A DNA stretch of 64,000 nucleotides, from positions 2,280,504-2,344,503 of the forward strand of contig CAJFCJ010000003.1 of NCBI GenBank assembly GCA_904063045.1, in the 5' to 3' direction. The DNA is from Dimorphilus gyrociliatus. Taxonomy: Eukaryota > Annelida > Polychaeta > Dinophilidae. A program made the position numbers and the translations under genes. This document shows positions 24,261 to 36,878 of the stretch, one piece after another. The notes beneath the pieces were generated by a model. It made no database searches and was not told where the DNA came from. It worked only from the letters and a program-made list of their open reading frames with translations. Within the stretch, counting starts at the first letter, position 1. Every line of letters starts with the position of its first letter.

Positions 24261-26759
24261 CTAATTAAATAGTTTACTTTCTTTATTCTTCAATAAAATA
24301 TCTTTCATATACCTGAATTGATAAAGAGGTAAAATATATCCATTAAGCTGTTGCCAATTCCAAGAAAATAGAGGTCTATAAACATAGTATTAAGATTATT
24401 TATTTGTTTAGATATATTAAAAACTAGTTTACCCATAATCCATTACTCCGTATACTTCTATTCTAACCTTTCTATTTCTCATTCTATAGTCGATAATTTG
24501 ATGAAGGCAATTCTTAACATAAACTTCGTACGAATTACTTTTTAACTTTTCGAATTTTGTTCCAAGTGAATTAAATGTATGGTTGAAAGATGTTTCGAAT
24601 ATTGCTAAATAACCTTTATCCTTATTTAGACAGTACTTTCTTTAAAGAAGATAATAAATAACGATTATTTCGAATAGAAGAAAAACAATAAAAACATATT
24701 TATTAACTTACCTAAATAGATAAGCGTGAAAATTTGATTCGAACCATTCGCTTTCTATTATTTATTTATGGAAAAGAAGATATTCATAAAAATAAAAGAA
24801 CTAATTTTGATAATTTTAATAAAGCTCACTAGGTGGAGTTGAAAATCTATATAGATAAGTATCATCTTCGGATGATAATACGACAGATGGAAATTTATCG
24901 TAAAATTCTGTTGAAGTTAACTTTTTGCAGCATTCATCAAATCCAACATCAATTGAACCAGAGCATCTCCATATTACGACTCCCTTACGCAATTCAGTAA
25001 ATTCAATTTTAATTTCATCGTTATCGTTAATACTTTCAGGAGTTTTGTATCTTTTAAAAAGGAATATTTCCATCTTATTAAGTAAATCCTCAATACCAAT
25101 TGGAGAGTTTGTCTTGAAATATTCTAATAAGTAATCGATTTTATAGAATACTGTCTCAATTCCAACACGTTTCTTTATCTTTTTGTTGTTGGTGGAACTG
25201 ATTTGACTGCAAAATATTGATTAATAATGATATTAAACAAACATATATGGAAAAATACTTCAGTTTGATATTTAAATCAGTCTTCAGTGGATTGCAGAAA
25301 AAGATACATAGGTTATTTTGATGATCCATTACTTTTTTACTTTGTTTCTTACACATACCATCTTTACATTCATCTTCGTGCATATGTTTAATATCATCTT
25401 TACTATCCATTGAATGATTAACCAACATAGTCATAATAACAGTACTCAATGGAATAATAAAATATTGTTCGTTTATTGAACTATCATCAAAAACTTTTAG
25501 CCATTTTATTTTCATTATTTTATCAGTAAATAATGATAAAGTACTAATTACAATACCATTAACACTACTCTTTTTATAGTGAGAGCCCAACAAATAAAAG
25601 ATCTTTAATAGTATTTGTAATACTTTTTGATTAATAATTGGCATTTGTTGTATAATAAGTCTACAAGTTTCAAAATTTTCACTCTCCTTTTCAATTTCCG
25701 GTCCAAAATGTTTAACAATTCTCGTTATAATTGCACCAATATGACCTTCAACTTCACTTTTAGAATCGTAATTGTTCATTTTAAAAGTTGTATTTAAAAT
25801 GTCTTTATTAGCTTTAATGAAAATAGGTAAATGAATAATTATATGAATAAAGAGCGAGAAGCGAAAGCAATTAACTAACATAGCTTTTTTAATTTCTTAA
25901 AAGAAGGAAAATCACCGCCAATCCTTCGAGTTTCCGATTGAATAATATCTTTCATCTTACTATAATAGAAATAAAAGATTTCTGCTGCGCATCTATCAGT
26001 TAACGCGTCCAATTCTTTGAATACATTAATTATAAATCTAGATATAGTTATAGTTGATATGGAATTATCATCTTCTAGAATATCCGCATCAAACCATTTC
26101 GTATAAGCCGTCTTCATTAATTCCTTCATAACCTTAGCAGATGCTGGCCTCCTGAAAACTTCATGTTCGTTGTGTATATTTTTTAAAAGATAGTCAATTG
26201 ATGTTTGTAGCATAGATGGTATAAAATTAAAATTCCTTATCATTAAAAAATCCCATAGATTTCCGCATTTTTTATATATTTCTTTTACTTTTCTATTTTT
26301 AAAAAAACTTGATTTAGCATTTAATAATCTAAGAGATTTAGCTTACTTTTTCTCATTCTTCTTCTCTTCATTACTATACTCTATTAAATCTAATAAATCA
26401 GATCTTTTCAAATTATTCGTTCCGCCATCTTCTAATCTATAAATAGAACATTTTATTTGACACCTTCTACTGTATATATTAGTATTTGTATATAACGCAT
26501 GAATATTTATTACTGGGATAATTTCTTGATAATTGATATATTATTTATTCTACCATCTAGGATTTTTCTGTTCATTATTTGTATAACTCTAACTTGACTT
26601 GTTGAAGCTTCTTCTAATTTATCAAAATCAACATTTTTAACTTCAAAATCCTTCTTTACAATGCTTAAAAACAGATATAAAAATATTAAAATATAAGAAA
26701 TTATCATTTGATCTATATTTTAACCTTGTTGCCCTCTTTTTAGTTGGTAAAATAGTCAT
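24261..26759 (-). CDS. Divergent RhoGAP-START protein (DLC family)
   Basis: Nine exons add up to 660 residues: 26759-26725, 26663-26514, 26436-26347, 26292-25880, 25811-25259, 25206-24830, 24754-24712, 24639-24433 and 24375-24261. The RhoGAP domain (about residues 110-320) keeps the Arg of VFRRPASAKVMKEL at the arginine-finger position. It also keeps the helix QQMPIINQKVLQILLKIFYL, which matches the LP-x-N-x-x-VL helix of the family. A START domain follows (about 440-645), with VVIWRCSGSIDV, then KGYLAIFETSFNH, and VRIEVYGVMDYG. RhoGAP followed by START is the order of DLC1, STARD8 and STARD13, which switch off RhoA at focal adhesions. Similarity is low, and the N-terminal 90 residues hold no SAM domain. 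The first and last exons are the least certain. Confidence 0.75.
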
Positions 26760-27578
26760 ATTTGTATATTAATTTCTTAGAATGTTCTTTTTTTTGTTCT
26801 TTTTCTCTTTTACTATAGTTTTTCTTTTAAAATTTAAAAGTTATATGTAAAATTACACCGTCATAGTTAAAATTCGTATATATATACAGTATACTGTATA
26901 TACTGTGTTTAGTTACCAATACCAACAATGGATATCTTTGTTAAAAGGAAAAAGACAACCTCCAAAATATACAGTTTGCAACTCTTCCAATGTGTGTTTG
27001 TCCTCGAACATTCTTGTTAGCAAGAGTGCTACTTGTATAAGGAACTTAGAAATTGTATTACTTTAGTAAAAGCTAAGCGTTTTAAAGGTTAGTCTCGTAC
27101 AAAATAAACCTTAAAAAAAGAGAACACAAAGAATTTTTAAATTTCGTGATTAGTTGATTAGTTTATAAGAAAAGACGATTGGCGATAAGGAATTGTTACT
27201 AAATTAATAGTTGTAACTATATTTTTGTACATGTTTTGTTCCTGTTTATTTAAAAAAACAAAAAAGATTGTGTGATCATTCAATTAAATTTGAACAAATA
27301 AGGAGAGGGAAAAGCCATCCAAAAATAAATATTTTTATATATGTTAATCCTCTGTTCAGTAAATGCATATAGCCCGCATTTTCAGACTGTTCGCCTCTTC
27401 TGTATCCGTTAATAGTTCATAATTATCATTGTTTCCATCCGTTAAATTCCCATCTGAAGAATATTGCGGAATTGTGTTTTTGTTTTGTAAACAAATTATA
27501 AATAAAATTGTGGAGAAAAAAATTAATAGAGAAATCAACAAAAAACAATATGGAGAAGAAAATAAACTAAAATGATCA
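26760..27578. other. Intergenic region, SEC14L 3' side
   Basis: 820 bp. It holds an 18-bp perfect palindrome at 26883-26900 and, on the minus strand, an ORF (27610-27356) with a hydrophobic stretch that overlaps the last SEC14L exon in another frame. Confidence 0.4.
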
Positions 27579-29640
27579 TCAATATCCCATATCATTTTCA
27601 TCAAAATCAAAACTACCTTCGGGTTCTTTTACTTGAAAAGAATAGAAAAGAGATTTGCTATTTATCCAGCTGTATGTATTATCAAAACGAAGAGTGTCTG
27701 TAAAGGAAATTTAATATATTGATAATTAATTATTTGAACAAAACCAATATATAGGAGAAAATAATATATATCATTTCTCTTTATGTTTATAATTTCAACT
27801 TACAGAATCCTGGCAACTTGCAAGTATAGACGCCATCTTCAGGCACTAAGTGAGAGTTAACCCTCATAAATGCAATGAGTGATGTTTCTTTACGATTTCC
27901 TGTTTCTGTTTCTGGTCTGTCAGGTTTATAGAAAAGGCCATAACGAATATCTTTGCTGTCAGTTTGAAACGCCCAACTATTGATAATAAATATGTTCATG
28001 AAAATTTCAGATCCTTTATCTTGTCATCTGTTATAATACCTTAGAATGGAGCTGCGTTTTTCTACTTTTTTTGTAACCTCCATTATTTGTCCACGGGGTA
28101 TATTTACCTTAGTAAATGAAGAGGAATCGAAGCTCTAAATTTATCAGATAAAATAATGAAAAAGAGTAAAATTATAAAATATTAGAGCCATAGGATACCT
28201 ACGATAGAGTCCTTGAGGTAAAAGGATGTTGGAATGGATCCCCCAAGAGAAATTCTTGATCTGCAGTAAGGATCACCGTCTTGATCAGTTAGACTACCGC
28301 CCCAATTCTGGGGTAGAGCTTCTTCACCAATTTTATCGACGAGCTCCTCTTTCCAATCCTTACCCAGAATTTTAATTTTATTTTTGGTTCTATTTGTTAA
28401 TAAAGGCTTCACGGCATCAAATATTAAAGGAAATATCTTGGGAGCGTTTATTACGTAGCAAATATGTAAAGCTTCTGGATAGTTATCTTCTAAAATTGCC
28501 AAAATATGAAGAAGGATATCCATTCCAGGCGTGAATAGTAACTTAAGAGTGAAGTCTGATAAATCGTTAACAAGTATAATTTGATCTGGAGCATCCCTGC
28601 TTTGTATTTCCCTGAATAATTTCTCAGAGCGATAAATCTGATATTTAATCATATCCGACTTTTTAGCGCTTAATGTAAGACCTTTAATATCAATTTTTCC
28701 TGGCACATCAATCCATACAGCGTAACCATCCTTCGACCTAAAAAGAGGACAGAAATAAATAGAGAAATAAAAGTACACATATCTAAATAGTATGAGTTTT
28801 TATTTCAGCAGATAGCTGTAGGAGGGTAACGTAATGCCAGTTTCTGTCTTCCTCAGCCAACCCCTTTCTTAATATAAAAAGGCGTTTGATCTTAAATTTT
28901 AAAGGAACCGCGAAAGCTATTATGATAAAAAACAGTACAGTAAAAAAATAAAAACAAAGTGAGGATATAATTTATGTTGGCAAAAAATTTTCAAAAGTGT
29001 TCATATGTCAGTTCTGTCAGTATAATAAAAAAAAAAGGCCGTCTCTTGTTTTTTTTCATCATTCCTCTTTCTCTCAACATTTTGCTCGCAGTATGTCAAT
29101 CTTTCTTAAATATCAGTAAGCTTAGATCTTTACACCATGGAGTTTAAAAGAAATATTCCTACAGTTATATATATATTAGTATATGTGCAAATAGAAAGTT
29201 TGTTTGTACTATATATACTTTAGTATATGGAAATGAGAGGCTACTTTCAATGAGATGCTTTGGATTCATTTTCATTTAGCCAAAACGACAATATATAGAT
29301 TAACTCTTATAATTTAATATCTAAAGCATGTTTTGACATTATTATCAAGAATATTCATTCAAACTAACCATCCGGAAAATCCTCCAGGAACATAGGTCTT
29401 TAAAACCAACGGGACTTCCCATGAGAGAATATTTTCTATTTCCCATTTTCTCCTAAATCTCAAATGTTCCAAAATTCGATGTTCGGCCTTTTCGACATCT
29501 ATATTCCTGGCTATGAGGAATTTTTCCAGATGTCTATCTGAGAAAATGGAGTCATCTACATTAGCTATTCTTAAATCATTACGTAGCTGTTCAATTTTGG
29601 AACTTTCCACCTCAATAGAATTTAAATGTGAATTTTCCAT
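27579..29640 (-). CDS. SEC14-like protein with C-terminal GOLD domain
   Basis: Five exons (29640-29369, 28737-28203, 28134-28040, 27976-27804, 27697-27579) encode 397 residues, near the 403 of human SEC14L2. The CRAL-TRIO N-terminal helices (FLIARNIDVEKAEHRILEHL) are followed by the lipid-binding domain with YPEALHICYVINAPKIFPL and LPQNWGGSLTDQDGDPYC. The GOLD domain contains SHLVPEDGVYTCKLPG and YTLRFDNTYSWINSKSL. These proteins bind hydrophobic lipids such as tocopherol, squalene or phosphoinositides and move them between membranes. Intron 1 is 631 nt; the others are 63-106 nt. The ligand cannot be inferred from the sequence. Confidence 0.94.
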
Positions 29641-30689
29641 CGTAATATGAGAATTAAGTTGCCTAATATGATATCAACATCTTGTATTAAATTGTCCTGC
29701 CGCGGATTTCCCCGGGCTTATAATGACGTAATATACGAGAATTCCCTATTTCCTCAGTTACTAGCCGTGACGTTTTACTGTTATTTCTTCTGCTAGCAAA
29801 AAGCTCAACCAAAACAAAGCAATACAGATCACATGATGATTAGCTGATATTGTTGAATCATTTCAAAGAGTCTCATTAAAATTTCATACTTGATTAGCAA
29901 TTAGAGAATAGATAGAATTACTTTAAAAGTTCAATTCAGGAATATTCTAATTATTTAAATGAACTTATTTTTTACAACAGTTATAAAATAATATTCATAT
30001 ATTTTATTAACTTTAAAGTACGTTTAGGGTATGCTAAAGGCACCATTAGTATAAAAATAGATAAAATGGACAATTTCTACAATTTATTCAGCAAATATTT
30101 ATATTCATATATAAGAATGAGGGCAAATATCAACAACAATACGTTAAAATATAAATAGCATTTGTTGACTTGGTCTCTCTGTGGTCTTTTAATTAGAAAA
30201 TTAACTAATTCTAAATTAACGAAATATATTTAATATACCAGTTTGCATTGAGAACAATTTAAAAAAAAATAAAATATTATATGTTGTATTGTTCTTTAAA
30301 AACTTAAATCATTTTATTTCTGTATCTATCAAAGGTCGAAACGATACTGAATAATCCGTTTAAGCAGTGTAGTGGTGGAGTTACGTAAGAAGAAGTACAT
30401 CTAAAAAAAAACGAAGATTCATTTTATTGTCTTACATCGTCTTACTATGTAAATATAATTTCAATTTATTTAATTAAAAAAGAAATTCAATGATTTAGCA
30501 TTTATTATACAGTCTTATTTATAAAATATGAACGGATTAAATACTATATTTAAATAGGTTAAAAATTATATTTATGACTAATTTGTTATTTAATTTTATA
30601 TGATTGATGTTTATCAAAACAAAAAAAAAGTGATAATCTTAATTAAATGCGCACCATGAATAAAATATTCCTTTCTTTAGTTATTAATA

Positions 30690-30720
<31 letters not shown>

Positions 30721-31243
30721 GTGTACAGATTTTTTCTTTCTTTCTATTATTGTCTTATCCGAACTTAATACTCTTATTCCTATAAAAATATATATAAATA
30801 TATATTTACTGTATATATAAAAATAATTAGGCCTAGCGATTAATTTTGTTTTCCTTTTTATTGACAAAATAAAACAGTATGTATAAGACTACAGTATATA
30901 CAGTATAGTGTACAACGTATAAATATGTGTGTTCTATTTTAAAAATACAATAAATAACAAGTAAATCGAGAATGTAATATAGCAACGTAAAGAATATCTA
31001 AATACGTTTAAGGAAAGACCCCAAAAAAAAAAAATACTAATAAATTATAAACTGTTTGTCTAAGAAAAGTTAAATACTTAATATATGTTATTTGTTTGTA
31101 AAGTATACCAATAAATTAGAAACATAAATCTTTCGTTTTTTTTTTTCCTATTTTCTTTGTCTCTCATTTTTTTCTCTTTTCGTTTCTTTTTAACATTAAA
31201 CTTTCTAATTATTTAAAGTTTATCATTGTCAATAAAAGAAAAT
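29641..31243. other. Intergenic region SEC14L / Ly6
   Basis: 1.6 kb between divergent genes, A+T-rich. A (GA)n microsatellite lies at 30692-30721. A TGACGT half-site near 29767 may belong to the SEC14L promoter. No gene is seen. Confidence 0.4.
30692..30721. repeat. (AG)n microsatellite
   Basis: Thirty bases of uninterrupted AG repeat, visible by eye. A Ser/Leu-rich ORF on the minus strand is produced by the repeat and is not a gene. Confidence 0.95.
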
Positions 31244-31877
31244 ATGTCTCCAAAGAAATACCTACTTTTCACATTAATTGAGATATTTATTAGTAAGTAT
31301 ATCTGCTATAATCTAATACTATATTTAGTAAATGTTAATCTTTAGTAGAAAGTGCCTTATCTATACATTGCTACGAATGTGAATCGAGTGAAAATTCCAG
31401 GTGCGGATATGATGATACGTTTTCTATTCCACCTTCACCAGAAGAAAAAACCGTTAAGAATGGATGTAATTCTTGTACCATGTACGTTGTACCATTTTTA
31501 AGTGACACTTCTAACGGTTGGACTAAATTATTTTTTTATCGTCTTATTTTTCATAATTTTCAACTTCAATTTTTAAAATTTTCATCTCAGAAATTACTGT
31601 TCGGACAACCAGATTATGTTATAGGAATTTAACTTTGGGAGATGCTAGTGAAGAAAAATGCTTCAGAAGGAAGAGAGCTATATTCTGCTCGTGCAAGACT
31701 GACTATTGCAATAATATTGCTGTTATTAATAATCGTATCATAAAGAAATCTACATTTCTCTATTCCAAAAAAGCAACAACTCAATCAAGTTCTTCTTCCT
31801 CTTTGACTGAGATTAATTTTCTATCGTTTACAGTTACAATAATTGCAGTCAGAAATATTCTATTATCAAGAGAATAA
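31244..31877 (+). CDS. Ly6/uPAR (three-finger) GPI-anchored protein
   Basis: Three exons (31244-31292, 31346-31481, 31613-31877) encode 149 residues. The N-terminus is a signal peptide (MSPKKYLLFTLIEIFI). The mature part has the Ly6 cysteine pattern: HCYECESSENSRCGYDD, NGCNSC, KCFRRKRAIFCSC and the terminal TDYCNN that defines the superfamily. A Ser-rich linker and a hydrophobic tail (FLSFTVTIIAV) suggest GPI anchoring. Related small proteins such as Quiver/Sleepless and Lynx modulate ion channels and nicotinic receptors, but no specific orthologue can be named. Exon 3 was set to 31613 because it is the acceptor that keeps the frame and the cysteine spacing; an AG at 31590 would not. Confidence 0.8.
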
Positions 31878-32850
31878 AGAATTATACTGTATTCCAACCG
31901 ATATGTTTTCCTTGAATCTTTCCTTCGTTAATCCAACACCAGTTTCTTATTACTGTATTATAGATGTTTATAAATATGTATCTGTTAAAATGCATAACAT
32001 ATAATATAATACTACACAAAAGCATAAATTGTTAAGTTTCTATTTATTTGCTTATTGTAGTATAACAGTAAAATTTTATCCAATTTCTATTTATTGTTAA
32101 ATATAAATTACCAATATTATATACTGTATATTATATCTGATTAAACGCTTGTATTAAATAAATGATCAAGTCAAATCAATTAAAATAGTTCCGTATTCGT
32201 AGTAAAGTTTATATATACTGTATTCTCTGCTAATTGACATAAATAAATATTTTTTATGATACTAAATATGATATAAAGAATATATTATTTGAATATTATG
32301 ACGAAATGAAGTAGTTTAAAGAGAAAATATTGAAAAACCAGATCATTCTGCAATAAATAAAAAAATACTGTAAAGAATTTATTTTATAACTGCATTTAGG
32401 ATACATCCTCTTTGATAAGAAGAAATAAAGGCATCCAATAAATGGATATATAAATACCATATAATTTTTGCTGTTATCCGAAGAAATTCATTAATAAATA
32501 GGGAATTTTCTTGTTGTATAGCATTTATAAATTAGAACATTGAGAATGTTTTTATACCTATTCCTCCTTTCCCAAAAAGATATATTCAATGTTAAATATT
32601 TCATTATTTCACTTTTAAAATGATAGAATTTAATCAATTAAAGTTAAAAAAAAAAAAGAAGAAATAGCGGGAAAAATATGAGAATGAAATGAATACTCTT
32701 TGTTAAAGAAAACACCAGTTTTCTTAGAACTATTGTAATTAGTCTATTGGAAAATTTATAAAAAAAATAGACCTTTCCTTAATCTTTTTATTCTCTCTCT
32801 TGGCGCTTTTCATTTCTTGCTCTCTTACACTTATACAATATATACCTATA

Positions 32851-32870
32851 TATACAGTATATACTGTATA
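32851..32870. repeat. Perfect 20-bp palindrome
   Basis: TATACAGTATATACTGTATA is its own reverse complement. Shorter perfect relatives occur at 26883-26900 and 3300-3313, and the half motif ACTGTATA recurs widely in intergenic and intronic DNA of this window. Confidence 0.8.
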
Positions 32871-33320
32871 TCTCTTTTACATCCTCACTCTCATTCCTCC
32901 TTTTCCATAGATTATAAACTACCATTAACATATAAAAATGGTAGTAGAAACTAATTAATAATCTCCTAAACGTTGATAGAGTAGGCGAACTTGTTGTTTT
33001 CTATTATACTTGAGAAATAATGAATAAGTTCTAGAGAGAAGAAATCTATTACCAGACTATATATGAATAAAAAGGAGTATATTGAAGAAAAAAGGGTCAG
33101 AGATAGATAGATAATCAGATAAATAGGCAGATAGATAAGCAAAGTAAGAGAGAAATTAAGTTCTAAAATTCAAAAGATAGCAAACAAAGTCAATTAAGTA
33201 GGATTTTTGATATCGTTTATACAATATAAACTCTCTAATATCATAAGCTAAAAACATCTATTTGAAACCAATTAGAGTTATTCAATTTAAATTTCATTAG
33301 CCAGTCTGAAAACGTCAAAG

Positions 33321-33350
33321 CTCTCTCTCTCTCTCTCTTTCTCTCTCTTT
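33321..33350. repeat. (CT)n microsatellite
   Basis: CT repeat with TTT interruptions. Non-coding. Confidence 0.9.
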
Positions 33351-33993
33351 GAAGAAAATATCCAACTACAATTATACTATATGTAAAAGATCTACCTATA
33401 AGATCCTATCTTATATTATTTACGTAATTTTGAAATATTTGTCAAGTTTCTATAAATAATCCCAGTCTATCTAACTTTAATAGTAAATTCTATTGTAATA
33501 TGTGCTTTTAAGCAGGTTTCCCTTTTTAATTATGCGCCCTTTATTTATCTCACATCATATAGATAAATATATTCATATATATATATTAAAATATGAAAGT
33601 ATATCAAGACAAAGCATCAAATATTAATGTCTTTGTACACAACAGATATGAGATTGGGAAATGGATATAATAGAAATTTTGAGAGAAATTCTATTTTCTC
33701 GTCTGTTTCGTTTGATATTGGGGGTGATGGGATGGAAGCTTGAAAGAGCTGCTTAGAATTCTTTGAAAAGCAGTAATCCTATGATCCGAGCGTCTCTCCC
33801 GATGGGATAAATCTAGCTATATCATAGATGTTTAGAAAATATTCACTAAAGATATTTGACTGCATTTAAAGGAATATATAATTAATTAAAGACGGCAACA
33901 AATCAATTCCGCTTAATTCGTGACTAAACTATTATACTTATCATCGCTTAGCAATGGTCAAAATTAAATAAAACTCTTTTCGTAATTATCCCC

Positions 33994-34002
33994 TAGGTGG
34001 CG
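33994..34002 (+). promoter_or_regulatory. CTCF-like core motif
   Basis: TAGGTGGCG fits the core YAGRKGGCR. It lies in the middle of the gene-poor region. Motif only. Confidence 0.3.
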
Positions 34003-35942
34003 ATAGATAAATCACGACTATTGAATAAAATTTCATCCATACTAAGTGTCGAATTCAGGGAGATTAATAAAGAAGCATCTCTTCCACTATAAATATTTTA
34101 ATAGTAGGTTAAGGAAGCACATTCGTTTGCATAATAGAGAGGTTTTATCAGGAAAATTAAGTGGTTTACTTGAATAATATAGAACCTATTATCGTAGTAT
34201 AATTGTGTATAAGGTAAAACAAGAATTCGTAGTTATTCAATACCGATAAATAGTATTGTTCTCCCTCTCGAGTGACTTTCTTGCTGCGTCTTTCTCAACA
34301 AAGAACCTTGACAGAGAAGCTAATTCTTTATTGGGGGAAGAGAGAAGGAGCTAAGAAGATTTTCTCTCTGTTTTTCTTACTCTTTACCAGATATAAGAGA
34401 AGGTCGAGATAACTATAATAATATTCTTTTTTTTATTAATAATTACACAATTCAAAGAAGTAATTAAGATTCTTAATTTTCTCAACGAAGATTTATAAAT
34501 GAGCTTGATGGTTTCGCAGAATCCTTATTTATTCTTCCTTCTACGCTTTGAAATGAAAAAAAATAGAGGAAGAATATCATTCAGATGAGTGAAACGGAAA
34601 TTTTTTCTCTCACAAAGGAACTTTGAACGGAAGTTGGGAGATTATCGTCTTTTTGAGGGAGGGCGATTAATGGAAAGAAAAGACCTCGTTTCCGCCCTTT
34701 ACGATATTCGTTAGACCTTGCTTAAATTAAATTCCATGCTATTAATCTTTGGGCAAGGCTACTCAATGCTATCAAGATGAAGTTGAATTCTTAAATTAAG
34801 AGCATCCGTTAATGCTTTTAAAGTATTAGAAACTCTCGTTCTGGTTATCCGTTTGAGTAATCCTAAAAAGCGACATCCCAGTGCGGCTATACACACCCTA
34901 CTCTTATCTATTTTGCTGTCTAATTGTAAAAATGCTTTAAATAGCTATTTATATTGTTACACACAGTTATTGATGTATAATAAGATAATATCGTCAAAAA
35001 CTTTTTTTAATAGCTACAGTACATCTATAGTATTGTATATATCGTATCTTGTTTAAGACTACCCAGGACAAGCATCGAGTGTCATGGAATACGAATGAAA
35101 GTGTTTGGTATCAATGGTATAATGATAGAAAAGTATCTTCACTCATGTTAATTTGACAATACAAGAAATCTTTAATGAAAACTATATCACAAGCTATAAA
35201 TTCTCAAATTTCATAAAAGCTCCTTAGTTACTTAATCTGAATTATTAAAACTACGAATTAACTGCGCTTCTTTTAATTCATAAAAAAATATGTCTCTTTT
35301 GTCGTAATATATTTTTCATTCTATTTCTTTGAGCTTAGCTCTTCTCACCAAACAAATTAGTCGTTTTAATAGCATATGAACTTCTTTTGAAGAAATTTAT
35401 TGGATGATATTCAGTTAATACCATATAGTTTATAATCATTAAATTAAAGAGAGCGAGTGTGGGAGAGGCCTACTTCAACCTTCAGTCAATTTATCATTAG
35501 ACAACTCCCACTTCCGAATACGCTTTTCGATAGTTTACCGTTGCAAAACTAATTCCGATTATTCAGCTTTGGTACTATATTAAAATTAGGCCTATGGTGG
35601 CCGATGCAAAATTCAGGGTTCGCGTACAACGCGTGCAATTTTATACTTTTTATGTCCCAAAAAAAGGATGTTATAGGGTTAACGTAAGCAAAGACTGGCA
35701 TTTCTTTTTCTTTATACTATTTTATCTCTCGCTCTTAATGACTTTTCCTTATTCTCCCTACTTCCCATTCCTTCTTTTCTAAGCTGCGTAAATAAAATAT
35801 TGGCAAAAGATCGTTGTGATAGGCCTACACTTTCGCGCCTTTCTCGGATTAATCTAATCTTATATACTGTACAATCCTTCAACGCGATTCTCTCTCTTAA
35901 TCTTTCGGCAAGGAGACTTCGTACAGAGTTCAACCGTAGTAC

Positions 35943-35957
35943 GTTTCCATAGGCAAC
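35943..35957 (+). promoter_or_regulatory. X-box-like (RFX) site
   Basis: GTTTCCATAGGCAAC is an inverted repeat of two RFX half-sites (GTTNCC and GGNAAC) with a 3-nt spacer. RFX factors control ciliary genes. The site is 1.7 kb upstream of the zinc-finger start codon, so its target is unknown. Confidence 0.3.
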
Positions 35958-36838
35958 GGCGCTTAGGCGTAGCGGGAAAAAAATCGACTGAAAGCTAGAC
36001 GGAGGTCGACTTTGTACGTATCCCGATACCAAAAATCGATAAAGTTGGCTGTAAATTTGTTCGACTGGGGAATTTTTATATTCTTAATTTATCGGTTTCT
36101 AGAAATGGATCCAGCATCATGTAAAGAATGATCCCAGTTGGGTAACAACTCTTTGCAGAATCATCTTTGAAAGGTATCTTTGGGAGTAATAGCCCAAGTT
36201 GTTTAACAAAGGGTAAAGAGTATTCAGTATCACTCTGTTGCTAAAAATGAAGTTGAAATAGGAGAGGAATTTGATGAAAAAGATGCAAATTGAAATGGAA
36301 AGGATGAGAGAACGGAGTAGAAAAAAGATGATGATTCATATGTTAAAAATAAAATGAACTGGAACAATTTAACTTTTCAACCCAATTTAATTTTCTTTTT
36401 AATATTCCTCACGAACTTTGTATACATTGCGTTCTAAAGCGATATCTTCATCACGAAGTGTATTTTTGCACAGTAAAAATTGTAAAACAATTCTCTATGA
36501 GAATATTAGAAATACAAAAGATGCGGGAAATATAAGGGAAGGGCGGTGCAAAAAGGGGTAGGGGGTGGGATAGGAAAAGAAGATAGTGGGGGTATGAGGG
36601 GAAAAGCTGGGGTACAAGATTAGAAATACAGGGGGGAGATAGTTGGAATAACTGCCATTTGTTCCTTTGTTACCAACAATCCTAGCCCTCCTTTTACATT
36701 CATAAGAAGATATTCTACATAACAATAAAACACGCCGATAGTAAAAAATTTTCCCTCAATTTTTTTGTACTGGGATCAAACCGGATATGACCGCTTCTTT
36801 GCTTGAAATCATATACATTAGTTTAAAAGGACTTAAGA

Positions 36839-36878
36839 TAGATAGACAGACAGACAGATAGACAGATAAATAGATAGA
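36839..36878. repeat. GATA/GACA tetranucleotide repeat
   Basis: Interspersed GATA and GACA tetramers, with imperfect copies at the end. Non-coding. Confidence 0.8.

Noticed and set aside
26324-26350. An apparent 18-nt intron in the RhoGAP gene.
   Set aside because: A 54-nt intron with the same donor and an acceptor at 26293 keeps the same frame and is of normal size here.
26510-26707. Signal-peptide-like start MIISYILIFLYLFLS on the RhoGAP gene.
   Set aside because: The hydrophobic part is translated intron. A 61-nt intron (26664-26724) joins a better start at 26759 in phase, and a secreted RhoGAP makes no sense.
30643-30867. Minus-strand ORF with a Ser-Leu repeat.
   Set aside because: It is produced by the (AG)n microsatellite.
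34853-35056. Plus-strand ORF of 67 residues in the gene-poor interval.
   Set aside because: Low-complexity composition, no start context, no partner exon and no recognised family.
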